Made by a program: the position numbers and the translations under genes. The notes below the pieces were generated by a model. That model worked only from the letters and a program-made list of their open reading frames with translations, was not told the DNA's origin and ran no database searches. Below are positions 1 to 11,300 of a DNA stretch of 64,000 bases, in pieces. How positions within the stretch are numbered: position 1 is the stretch's first letter; each line of letters starts with the position of its first letter. The stretch spans positions 868,001-932,000 of the forward strand of contig JAZAYU010000010.1 of the NCBI GenBank assembly GCA_038501625.1, written 5' to 3'. Source of the DNA: Corbicula japonica (Eukaryota > Mollusca > Bivalvia > Venerida > Cyrenidae).

Positions 1-29
1 TGTCGGCGATTTATGGATAATGATCAAAG
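1..29 (+). CDS. 3' part of penultimate exon, unidentified upstream gene
   Basis: Frame 2 is open from the window edge (VGDLWIMIK plus one base) to a consensus GTAAGT donor at 30-35. It joins the exon at 531 in phase: the last G plus GT makes Gly. The other two joins give an immediate or early stop. I do not recognise the protein. The gene runs in from outside the window. Confidence 0.45.
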
Positions 30-530
30 GTAAGTTTGAAATATTTTTGGGGGACTCTGAGGTCTGTCAAAACAACTTAATTAGATCAAAAGGGTTAAAA
101 GCGGATGTTTATTGGCTTCAAAGGAAGTGGCCCATAGCGTGGCATGTTAGGTGCCTTATGCAAATTAGGCAATGGGTGGGGTAATTAAAATGTCATAATC
201 TACAGAACAATAAACCAATCAATAAATTGTGTTGATATTCAGTTAAAGAATCCTAGATTCCTAATCATATTTATTAGTTTTGGACACGCCCATAGAAAAT
301 AAATGACAGCACACTTCAAATTTGTAATAGGCTATGCTCTATAATTCTTTCATATCTGTTTTAATTGAAGATTTCTAAATTCACACCCTATTAAATCATA
401 AACACACCTACTTTACAATTGAATTCTAAACATTGAAATGATATTGCAAAAATATAAATGATAAACATATAGATTAAACAAAATAGTTCTAATGATTTAA
501 AATTTATTTCTTCTGTTAATTTGTTTTCAG

Positions 531-625
531 GTAGAGAACTTCACCAAGAGGCCTGGTTCCAAACTGCTGGCATGGGTGTAATGTGCAATTATGCAAGCAA
601 GGAAATCATCGACTTTACCACATGA
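531..625 (+). CDS. Terminal coding exon of unidentified upstream gene
   Basis: The acceptor TTGTTTTCAG ends at 530. Read in phase with 1-29, the exon encodes GRELHQEAWFQTAGMGVM, then CNYASKEIIDFTT, and a TGA stop at 623-625. The two segments give a continuous 40-residue C-terminus with mixed, globular-looking composition. Possible polyadenylation signals AATAAA follow at 865-870 and 999-1004. The family is not recognised. An alternative is a chance open frame, but the acceptor, phase match and downstream AATAAA favour a real gene ending just upstream of LIN9 on the same strand. Confidence 0.45.
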
Positions 626-1615
626 ACAATATTGAGTGAAAATGGACATTTAGTTTATACATCTAGTGATTAGTGACTTTATAATTTCTGAAACAAACAC
701 TTCAAATTAAAAAAAAATCACCAAACCCCTTCAAGAACAAACTATAAAAGCCACCGACCTGACGATTCCTTAAGCCCAGACAAAGCAGATTTCATATTGT
801 TTTGTACCGGTATATAAAAAAAAAATATATACAAGTAAATGTGTTGGTATTTTAATAGTTAGCAAATAAAAACAAAATCATGATGGCCAAAGTAACCATT
901 TTATCAATGAAATGAAGTCCTGCAGACTAGTTATTACTGATGTCCTAGCATGAATAACAGATGAAACTAAAACAAATATTAAGATTTTTTATTTGTTAAA
1001 TAAAGTTGTTTTCTTTTCTGCTCTTTATATTTTTCAAATATTTATGTTTAAAATATTAAAATCATTTGTTTCTGAAAAAAAATGTAAATCACATCTAATT
1101 TAATGTTCTCAAGTTTACACAAGAAAAATATTCCTTACTTTCAAAAGCATTTCTTTGGTATAAAAAAAATTGTCATATCTTAATGAAACTTATATCATTG
1201 GAAAGAAAATTTAATTTCCTAAGTACTATCTATTGGTCATAAAATAATTAAATTAAGTTTTAATATGAAAAATGTGGTCTAAACAGAACAGGTATCAGTT
1301 TTCAAATTTTTCCAATAATCTGCATTATTTCAGTGTACACTTAATGCAGCAGTGCTGATTGATTATTGATTATCTATTATGCAGTATCAGTATGCAGTAG
1401 ATATTACTGATATGGATTACTGTGTATGAGGCATTGGGTTAATTGTTAATCATTTTTACTCACTGTAAATCTTACTCTGACTTAATTGTTGATTGTTTTA
1501 ACACCCTTTATACATTGAAAAACCCATTATTAACATTCACTAACATCTAAACATTTCTTTCTTACATCAACTAAAAAAAAATCTCAAAAAATGTTTTTCT
1601 CATGTAAAAAATATT
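626..1615 (+). other. Probable 3' UTR then AT-rich intergenic DNA
   Basis: No open frame or recognisable repeat. AATAAA motifs at 865-870 and 999-1004 could end the upstream transcript. The rest is plain AT-rich sequence. LIN9's missing first exon must lie between here and 5329 if LIN9 starts inside the window, but I could not find a convincing ATG exon with a phase-1 donor. Confidence 0.3.
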
Positions 1616-1735
1616 AGTGGCCTATTTGACTTTTTTGTGGCCTATTTGATTTGGAAAATAAAATGTGTGGCCTATTTGACTTTTTTCTGTGGCCCATTTG
1701 ACTTTCTTGTGGCCTATTTGACTTGATACCGAAAT
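1616..1735. repeat. Short tandem repeat, GTGGCCTATTTGACTTTT
   Basis: Five imperfect copies of GTGGCCYATTTGACTTTT, with one copy spaced by an AT-rich insert. A small open frame on the minus strand here (KKVKWATEKSQIGH-like repeats) is a translation of the repeat, not a gene. Confidence 0.7.
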
Positions 1736-2214
1736 ATTCCCTATTCCTGTATTTCCATCCCTCGTCATCTCTATCAAATACTTCGTAATAAGATAATATA
1801 AAGATAATATAAGTGTCATTATAGCATAATAATTAAAAGAGCATTCTTTGCTCAATGAAATAGAGCATTAAATCTGAAAATCGATGCTTAGATTTTAAAT
1901 ATGCATGTTTGGTTGTTTAGCAGACCATCAGTGAAAAAAATGGCCACCACATAACTTCCCATAAACACTTCCTTTGCTGTAACAACCTGTGTGAGGAATG
2001 TGTTTTCTCTATTTCATGTTGTTATGTTCAAACCATGCAGATCATCAAGAGTCAAAACCGTTTTGATGCATTTTTATCAGTTTTGCAACATTATCTAAAT
2101 AAAAGCTATTTTTTGCACATGGTATGCTTTTTGATAACTAACTTACTACTGACTATATTCATTTTTACAATGATCTTAAATGTAATAACATGCAAAATCT
2201 TCTCTTGACCTGAT

Positions 2215-2510
2215 AGAATTCACTGCCATTTCCACTCAATAACAGGAGTTCTATTTCTCCCAGAGCCTTTGAACTTCATACGATGGATGTCCTTATTGAG
2301 TAGAGGACTCCTATTGATTTTGGGGTCAGTAGGTCAAAGGTCAAGGTCACAGGGGCCCGATGAGTGAAAATGGTTTCCTCTCACTAACTGGAGTTTTATT
2401 TTACCTAGAGCCTACAAACTTCATACAATGGTTGCTGTTACAGCCTTGAAGAACCCTGTTGACTTTGGGGTATTTAGGCCAGACTTCAACTTCACAGGGG
2501 CCCGTAGAGT
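2215..2510. repeat. Two-copy ~146-bp repeat with nuclear-receptor-like half-sites
   Basis: Two diverged monomers, anchored by AACTTCATACRATGG at about 2273 and 2419 and by a shared CACAGGGGCCCG. The first contains AGGTCAAAGGTCAAGGTCA at 2331-2349, three AGGTCA hexamers in a row. It is probably a fragment of a larger tandem array common in this genome. Confidence 0.55.
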
Positions 2511-2809
2511 TAATATATATATATGTGCATGATCATTATACCATAATAAATGACACAGGCTTCCGTTTCAAAAAGGTGATATCAATTCCTTGGCCTTTAT
2601 TAATAGGGCGACGGGGGGAGACATTTCACAAAAACAGATTCTAGTTTTTAACTAACTTTAGAAGCTTTTCTTCAATTCCAGGTAACTCAGCCAAGGTGCT
2701 TGTAAGCATGAAAGAGGGTAATGCAATTGTTTTTATTTTTATGCCCCCGGCATCTAGTGATTGAACCGTCCGTCCTTCCGTCCGTCCGTCCGTCCGTCCG
2801 GTTAACATT

Positions 2810-3830
2810 TTTCGGCAAGTTGGATCTTTCTGAATTTCTACAAAGAGCATTGGCATGAAAGTTTACACACTTACTTAACAGTTCACAGGTCATGACCCTG
2901 ACAAGTTACATAACTCTGGGTACCTTATTTCTGGTGTTATCTCCCCTTTTTGTACTTAAAAAAATGGTTAACCTATTTCGGCAAGTTGGATATTTTTCCA
3001 TTTCTACAAAGATCATTAGCATGAAAGTTTACAAACTTAATATACAGTGCACAGGGTATGACTCTTAACAAGTTACATAACTCTGGCTATCTTAATTCGG
3101 GGTTTTCTCCCATATTTGTACTTAGAGATAAATGGTTAACATTTTTCGGCAAGTTGGACATTTCTGAATTTCTACAAAGAGCATTGGCATGAAAGTTTAG
3201 ACACTTACTTAACAGTTCACAGGTCATGACCCTGACAAGTTACATAACTCTGGGTACCTTATTTCTGGTGTTATCTCCCCTTTTTGTACTTAGAAAAATG
3301 GTTAACCTGTTTCGTCAAGTTGGATATTTTTCTATTTCTACAAAGATCATTAGCATGAAAGTTTACACACTTAATATACAGTGCACAGGGTATGACTCTG
3401 ACAAGTTACATAACTCTGGCTATCTTAATTCGGAGTTTTCTCCCCAATTTGTACTTAGAGATAAATGGTTAACATTTTTTGGCAAGTTTGATATTTCTCA
3501 ATTTCTACAAAGAGCATTGGCATGAAAGTTTACACACTTACTTAACAGTTCACAGATCATGACACTGACAAGTTACATAACTCTGGGTACCTTATTTCTG
3601 GTGTTATCTCCCCTTTTTGTACTTAGAAAATGGTTAACTTATTTCGGCATGTTGGATATTTCGCAATATCCACAAAGAGATCTGGCATTAAAGTTTACAC
3701 ACATACTTAACAGTGCACAGATGATGACCCTTACAAGTTACGTAAGTCTGGCTACCTTTTTTCTGGGATTATCTCCCCATTTTATACTTGGATATAAATG
3801 GTTAACTTGTTTAATTTGATTTTTGCCCTT
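2810..3830. repeat. ~167-bp tandem array, six monomers, two alternating types
   Basis: GGTTAAC anchors fall at 2810, 2966, 3134, 3300, 3467, 3632 and 3800. Monomers alternate between a type reading 'AAGAGCATTGGCATG' and one reading 'AAGATCATTAGCATG', so the true higher-order unit is about 334 bp. The small open frames across it (TLTSYITLGTLFLVLSP) are repeat translations. Confidence 0.85.
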
Positions 3831-3963
3831 TTTCGCTTAGAAATTAGAATTAAGACTTAGAAATTATGGTTAAAGTTTCAATGTTAGTGTTTTTCTAAGG
3901 TAATCTATAGAAAAGGTTTAAAACAGATGTACTTAACATACTTTGGTGAAAGTGCCTAGTGGT

Positions 3964-4600
3964 TACTATACTATACTATACTATACTATACTATACTATA
4001 CTATACTATACTATACTATACTATACTATACTATACTATACTATACTATACTATACTATACCATACCATACCATACCATACCATACCACACCACACCACA
4101 CCACACCACACCACACCACACCACACCACACACCACACCACACCACACCACACCACCACCCCCACCACCACCACACCACCACCACCCCACCCCCACCACC
4201 CCCACCACACCACCCCATCTCACACCACACCACCACCACCCCACTACACCACCAACAATAATACTGTCAACAACAATGTCAACAACACCACCAACAACAC
4301 CGTCAGCAACACCACCAACAACACCGTCAACAACACCACCAACAACTCCGTCAACAACACCACCAAGAACACCGTCAACAACACCACCAACAACAACACC
4401 ACCACCAACAAGAATAGCATTAACAACACCAACAACCAACAACAATAGCATCAACAACACCAACAACTGACAACACCAACAACAACACTGACAACTACAC
4501 CAACAACAACACCAACATTACCAACACCAACAACAATACCAACAACACCCACACCACCAACAACAGCAACCAGCATACCATACCTTACTATACTACACCA
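3964..4600. repeat. Compound microsatellite, CTATA to CCATA to CCACA to ACC/AAC
   Basis: It opens with about 19 perfect ACTAT pentamers (3964-4061), then CCATA pentamers (about 4062-4086), CCACA pentamers (to about 4155), CCA/CCC trimers (to about 4245), and then AACACC/AAC trimers to about 4580. Each step differs from the previous unit by one base. It is homopurine/homopyrimidine-poor but strongly strand-asymmetric, with almost no G on the + strand from 4080 to 4500. Confidence 0.95.
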
Positions 4601-4850
4601 CACCTCACCACATCACTATATGTGGGCAGGGATAGTGGGTTGATGGGTGCGGGATCAGGGGTGTATGGACTGGGTTGTGTAAACCCTCTAAAAAAACTAC
4701 AATAATAAAGTAACTGTAATTTATTGATTTCCTAACTTGGATTAAGAAACTTTTGTTCATGTATGTGTGTTGGGTGTCATAAACTCCTGAATCACTCCCC
4801 AGTTTAAATGAAGCCCAGTTTTAAATGTGCTTAAATATGTCTGACTTCAA

Positions 4851-4887
4851 ATAGTTGAGCATGCAGTCGTTTCCGACTGGCTCTTGT
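4851..4887 (+). mobile_element. 3' end of a second HINE family inside the 2741-5058 element
   Basis: TTCAAATAGTTGAGC is followed by the hairpin CAGTCGtttcCGACTG and the terminus CTCTTGTT. The same order (TTCGAATAGTCGAGC, hairpin, CTCTTGTT) ends the complete element at 12198-14065. No matching 5' end was found, so this is a truncated or degraded copy. Confidence 0.6.
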
Positions 4888-5329
4888 TATGATAAATTCT
4901 TTTCATGTACAGGTTCTGGCACCAGACGGTTATTTTCATTATTTAGAACTAACTTGTGATTTTAGTTGCAGTTTTAACACTGTGCTATCATTTAAAATTT
5001 GTATCGTTACAAACTTCGCTACCGGGGGCATATGTGTTTTCCGAACACAGCTTCTTGTTTTTCTCTTGCTTCATTTCATATTAAAGATAGTGGCGATATT
5101 GTTAGGCTGCACTTTTACTTGTTTACAGTAGTATCCTGTGAGGATTTAGGGGCAAGAGTGATTATATGAATATACTTTAAGATTACTGGCTATTGTTTTG
5201 CATTCCGGCTTATTCTATGTTCTCAGTTAAGATTTTGTCAAAGACTTGAAATTATGGGATAAATTGTTTTGCTGAGTGTAAAGTAATATATTTTTTAGCG
5301 TATTAATATTTAAAATTTTGTTATTTCAG

Positions 5330-5358
5330 GGCTTGCTTCACCAAACAAAAGGGGACAT
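5330..5358 (+). CDS. LIN9: LIN9 exon A (first one found)
   Basis: A 29-nt exon between TTATTTCAG and the donor GTAAGT. Two bases complete a split codon, then LASPNKRGH. It ends on a codon boundary, matching the start of 6312. Short and poorly conserved, so the call rests on splice sites and phase. It contains no ATG, so at least one upstream exon is required unless translation starts at the Met in exon B. Confidence 0.7.
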
Positions 5359-8300
5359 GTAAGTTCTTTTTTTATTCTTTGTTAGAAGAATTGAAACAAT
5401 ACCTTATTGTGATGATAATGGTATGAAAAACACTAAGGTTGTGTCAGTTCAGTCTTTTCAGGATCTGCACTGCTGGCATTTTGGTTAAAAATAACCTGAT
5501 TAATCTTGAAGCGAACAGTTTAGATCCTGATCAGACAGCACAAATGTGGCAGTTGATCTTGATCTAAACTGTTCGCACACACTATATCTTTTGTTATACT
5601 GTTCCATATATATCTTATCCTTGCCATGTGAAAATTTGTCTTCGTGAGGTTGATGTTGTTCTTTTTAAGTGAAGACATGAATTATTACACATTGGCATGA
5701 ATAGATAGATCATGTAAGCAAAATAGCAAAAAAATAATTTGTAGTAGAAAATGACATATAAACTTGTGTTCTTTCTAAAAACAGCTAAAACTGAAATTGC
5801 TAAAAACTTCACTGACAACATCTTTTCGCCTGACTGCGGCTCATTTTAACCTGTTCTTCCATATAAATATTATGGCATAAGTGAATGTTCGGTGTAGTTC
5901 AAGATCAGCCAGCACAACCGTGCCATCTGATCAGGATCTCCACTGTTCGCTATTTGATTTATTAGTTATTACTAACCAAAAAGAGAACAGTGCAGATCCT
6001 GATCTATGCCATCTGATCTGGATCTACACTGGTCGCACACACTTTAAAAGGCATATATATGGAGGAAGGGGTTTAGAGGTTAAAGGTAATTAGTGTTGTC
6101 AATTTTGAATACCGAAATTGAATCACATAGTAGTTGGCTGTAAAGGTGTTGACAAAATGGTCAACTTGTGATCAAGTTTTAGACATCAGTTTTAAACTTT
6201 TATCCAGGATCTCAAAAGCATTGAATTGATTTTTCAAAATCGTCTTTGAGGATTATCGGATACATGTACTTGTAGATATAACTAATCTGTGAAAACTATT
6301 GTCTGTTTCAGCCGTCCCGAATCCGAAAACGCAATATGAAGTTCTTCAGTGATGAGGATGAAAGCTCAAGCTCTCCAGTCAAGTCACCACGGAAGCAGTC
6401 CAGAAGAGTGAGCTTTTATAATTATAATACTTATTTCTAGGGATGGGAATGAGTAGCTAATTCGGTACTCGGATCTTGTTCCGATCGAGTACTTGAGTAC
6501 TCGAAACCTTTATCTAACGTAATATAAAATATCAGCTTCTGTAAGTTTCAACGATCGTACTGGGTATGATCATGCCAGACTGCCTGTCGTTATCGATCAC
6601 TCAAGGAGATACACAGCACATTTACAGGAAAAAAAATACTATTAATATTAAATCAAATTTAATGCATTTCGATTGTAAACTTTGAAAACATTTAACTAAA
6701 CAATTAGGGATGGGATCGAATACCAAAATCCCTATTCCAATATTCGTCAGACATATTCGAATATATTTGAATATTCGAATTTTATTCGACTTTTACCTGA
6801 GTTGAGATAGAATGTCCAGAAACTGTGTCTGAATTTTCTTAATATCCGAAATATGTCACATTTGATAATTGTTATCGTATCAGTGGAGCACTGTTCATTC
6901 CTGGTAAATATCATAAGATGTACGACTTCAGTAAAGAAGTTTGAATCAAAACTAGTATTGTTTGTTGTTATATACGGATAGCATATTTTACTGAAGAATA
7001 GACTCTGGTGCTGACAGTCCGAGATGCATTCTAAATTTAGATCAGCACGAACGCTTAAGAAGACTGTGTTCTATTTTTATGGATTGACATAGCTCAGACG
7101 GAAAACCAAATAAAACAGACATTGAAACACTTGATTGGATATTTCAACACACGTGATTTATATTTGTCTCATTTCATTTGCTAATTTTTCCCATAAAAGA
7201 CCAATGAAAATATCGATAATCTATACCGTGGTCACAAGAAAAACAAACTGTCAACTTGCCAATGAGCATCGCGGGTGACAATAAACAGGCTTTAATCCAT
7301 CGCCGTAGTAAACAATCAGTCCAATAATTAGGGCCTATACAACACCACCTGCTGTGAAACTTTGTTTTTATAACAATTAAGTACACCTGCAATTTGGGTT
7401 GATGTGACATTTAGGCAGAGAAAAAGATGTTTACCCCCCTGCTCAACCTTGAGAACAAAATATCAATTAATGTTCGTGTAATTTTTTTAAAGAGCTGTAT
7501 TTACCTACCTGTAAGTGGTCTCTGGGCCTGTATTGGCGCATTTTTTTACGTACAACTCCAGTATTTTTAATCTAAAATTCTTTTTGGAAGAGAGCATTTT
7601 TATATTAAAAATCTCGAATATTCGAATCCTAAAATCTCATTCGAATATTCGTTGTCAAACCGAATATTCGAATATTCGGCCCCATCCCTATAAACAATCA
7701 TTAATAGCTCATGTCACAAACTAGAATATCACCGTAAAATATACACACCGTGAAAATAGTGTATGTTCTCCAATCAGATTTAGAAAAATTTATTTCAGTT
7801 TTGCAAACTTACAATCAACACAAAGATTCGATTTAAACAACTGACTTAAAATTAGTTTACATTTTGTAATCGAGTACTTGAATACTTTATGAACTACTCG
7901 GGTACTCGGATGTTAATCGAGTACCCGAGTACTCGAATACTTGTTCCCATCCCTACTTATTTCCCAATCACCTTGCACATCTGTGCCATCTGATCTGAAT
8001 CTGTATTGTTAATTCTTAGTCAGAAATAACCTTATGATTCTTATTCAATCCTGATCCAGTAAAGTCACAATGGAAACAGTCACCAGGAATGAGATATTTA
8101 TAGTTACTTAACCCTTTACTCCGTAGGAAAAGCCTTTTATTACATTGATGACCAGTCTAGATCCAGATAACCCTGCACATCTTTGGCGTCTGATCTTGAT
8201 CTACATTATTTGATGCATATTTGTTGACCATGAGAATATATTAACATTGCTCATTTAATTTCAGTCACAGAGCAGACAGTACGTGAACACAGGAAATGAC

Positions 8301-11300
8301 AAGCGTATGGCGCAGGTCATTGGCGTTAAACTTCGTAACTTGCTCAAACTTCCAAAAGCTCATAAGTGGGTCTGTTATGAATGGTTCTACTCAAATCTAG
8401 ATCAGTAAGTATAAACTGTGACAGACTGAACACTGTTTTACCATCCCTGATCCTAATAGTTGTACAGAAATAGTAGATCAGGCTACAAGGTTGTAAAACT
8501 GAGCATGGAAACCAAACTCAGATGTCAATCCTCCCATTGGTCAGTTCTGAGACTGTGCTTAATTCCAACCAATCAGATTGCTTAGATTTGAAAATGGTCT
8601 CCAGTTTCAGCTTTACTATCTTGTGACCAGCCTACAATAACTTTTTGTGACCAGCCTACAGTTACTTTTTGCTCGGTCTGTTTATCAAAGATCTGTTGCC
8701 AAAGTTTGTTCAACTAAGAATGGTTACCAGTCTCAGATCTCAAGCTTCCCAGTAGTCAGTTTGGAGATTGGGACCAGTGTGAACTAATTGGGTTCTGTTG
8801 TTTTAAACAGCCTTAATTCTAAGTACTCTAAATGATTGAAATTGAACACAGTCTCAGAACTGAACAATGGGAAGATAGAAATCAGAGACTGGTTTCCTTT
8901 TCAGTCTTATAACCTTTCGGCAAGATTGCTTTGACTGTTTTCCTTTTCTAGTTTTATACATATAGTTTTTGTGTCGCCTGCGATAGCAGGTAGACACATA
9001 GGGATGCTATTGTCCGGCGGCAGCGTTGTCGTCGTCTGTGCCGTCGTCCGGTAGTCCCCCAACTTTAATCTGAAACTTAATGTTGCCTATAACTTTGAAA
9101 GAACTTGACCTATTCACTTCATTCTTGGAATATATCATCAGCATGAACAATGCCATCTGTGACGACAAGAATGATAACTCCAGTTTCAATATTTTTTGAG
9201 TTATGCCCCTTTCAAATGCAACTTTAATCTGAAACTTAATGTTGCCTATAACTTTGAAAGTGCTTGTCCTATTCACTTCATACTTGGAATATATCATCAG
9301 CATGAACAATGCCATCTGTGACGAGAAGAATGATAACTCCAGTTTCAATATTTTTAGCTCACCTGAGCACGAAGTGCTCATGGCGAGCTTTTGTGATCGC
9401 CTGATGTCCTTCGTCCGTCCGTGTGTTGTAAACTTTTTCTTCAAACGACTTCTTCTCCTGAACTCCTGGGCCAATCTTGCTGAAACTTGGCAGGAATGTT
9501 ACTTGCATGAAGCTTTACCAAAATTGTTCAAATGGTTCCAGTCTATCTAGGTCACAGTGGATAAAAATAAAAATAGATTTTGAACATGAAATTTTTAAAA
9601 ATCTTCTCTGAAACCATAAGGCCTAGAACTTTGATATTTGGTGTGTAGCATCACCTAGTGGTCCTCTACCAAGATTGTTCAAATTATAGCCCTGGGGTGA
9701 AAATTGGCCCCGCCCCGGTGGGGTCATGTGTTTTCCTTATAAATATATAGCAAAAACTTAAAAAATCTTCTTCTCCAAAACCGCAATGGCTAGAAGTTAG
9801 ATATTTGGCATGAAACATTGTCTAATGGACCTCTAACAAAGATGTTCAAATTATGGCCCTGGGGTCAAAATTTGCCCCGCCCCAGAGGTCATGGGTTTTC
9901 CTTATATCAATATATAGCAAAAACTTAAAAAATCTTCTTCTCTGAAACTGTAAGGCCTAGAACTTTGATATTTGGTGTGTAGCATCACCTAGTGGTCCTC
10001 TACTAAGATTGTTAAAATTATAGCCCTTGGTTCAAAATTTGCCCCGCCCCAGAGGTCATGGGTTTTCCTTAAATCAATATATAGCAAAAACTTAAAAAAT
10101 CTTCTTCTCCGAATCCGCAATGGCAAGAGGTTAGATATTTGGCATGAAACGTTGCCTAATGGACCTCTAACAAAGTTGTTCAAATTATGGCCCTGGGGTC
10201 AAAATTTGCCCCGCCCCAGAGGTCATGGGTTTCCTTATATCAGTATATAGCAAAAACTTAAAACATCTTCTTTTCCGAAACCGCAATGGCGAGAGGTTAG
10301 ATATTTGGCATGAAACATTGTCTAATAGACCTCTAACAAAGTTGTTCAAATTATGGCCCTGGGGTCAAAATTTGCCCCGCCCCAGAGGTCATGGGTTTTC
10401 CTTATATCAATATATAGCAAAAACTTAAAAAATCTTCTTCTCTGACACTGTAAGGCCTAGAACTTTGATATTTGGTGTGTAGCATCACCTAGTGGTCCTC
10501 TACTAAGATTGTTAAAATTATAGCCCTGGGTTCAAAATTTTCCCCGCCCCAGAGGTCATGGGTTTTCCTTATATCAATATATAGCAAAAACTTAAAAAAT
10601 CTTCTTCTCCCAAACCGCAATGGCAAGAGGTTAGATATTTGGCATGAAACATTGCCTAATGGACCTCTAACAAAGTTGTTCAAATTATGGCCCTGCGGTC
10701 AAAATTTGCCCCGCCCCAGAGGTCATGGGTTTTCCTTAAATCAGTATATAGCAAAAACTTAAAACATCATCTTTTCCGAAACCGCAATGGCGAGAGGTTA
10801 GATATTTGGCATGAAACATTGTCTAATAGACCTCTAACAAAGTTGTTCAAATTATGGCCCTGGGTTCAAAATTTGCCCCGCCCCAGAGGTCATGGGGTAT
10901 CCTTATATCAATATATTGCAAAAACTTAAAAAATCTTCTTCTCCGAAACCGCAATGGCCAGAGGTTAGATATTTGGCATGAAACATTGTCTAATGGACCT
11001 CTAACAAAATTGTTCAAATTATGGCCCTGTAGTCAAAATTTGCCCCGCCCCAGAGGTCATGGGTTTTCCTTATATCAGTATATAGCAGAAACTTAAAACA
11101 TCTTCTTTTCCGAAACTGCAATGGCCAGAGGTTAGATATTTGGCATGAAACATTGTCTAATAGACCTCTAACAAAGTTGTTCAAATTATTGCCCTGGGGT
11201 CAAAATTTGCCCCGCCCCAGAGGTCATGGGTTTTCCTTATATCAATATATAGCAAAAACTTAAAACATCTTCTTTTTCGAAACCGCAATGGCCAGAGGTT

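Larger units (their letters stand above)
2741..5058 (+). mobile_element. Helentron/HINE-like non-autonomous element
   Basis: The left end ATGCCCCCGG (2741-2750) is an exact inverted match to CCGGGGGCAT (5022-5031). A 3' hairpin follows (TGTGTT at 5033-5038 with AACACA at 5044-5049), then the terminus CTTGT at 5054-5058, with T on both sides. This is the layout of Helentron-associated elements: subterminal inverted repeats, a 3' stem-loop, insertion between two Ts, and no coding capacity. The body holds (CCGT)n, a 167-bp array (2810-3830) and a large microsatellite (3964-4600). A second, different 3' end at 4851-4887 lies inside it. Confidence 0.65.

Noticed and set aside
880..925. ATGATGGCCAAAGTAACC as a LIN9 start exon
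   Set aside because: It is ATG-initiated with a GT after AAA, but it ends in phase 0 where phase 1 is required, and it overlaps the likely 3' UTR of the upstream gene.
3943..4470. Tyr/Thr/Pro-rich and Val/Gly-rich open frames
   Set aside because: Compound microsatellite; open on both strands because of extreme base composition.
5101..5145. Possible LIN9 micro-exon after TTTACAG at about 5128
   Set aside because: It would be about 11 nt, with no coding support, just after a transposon end.
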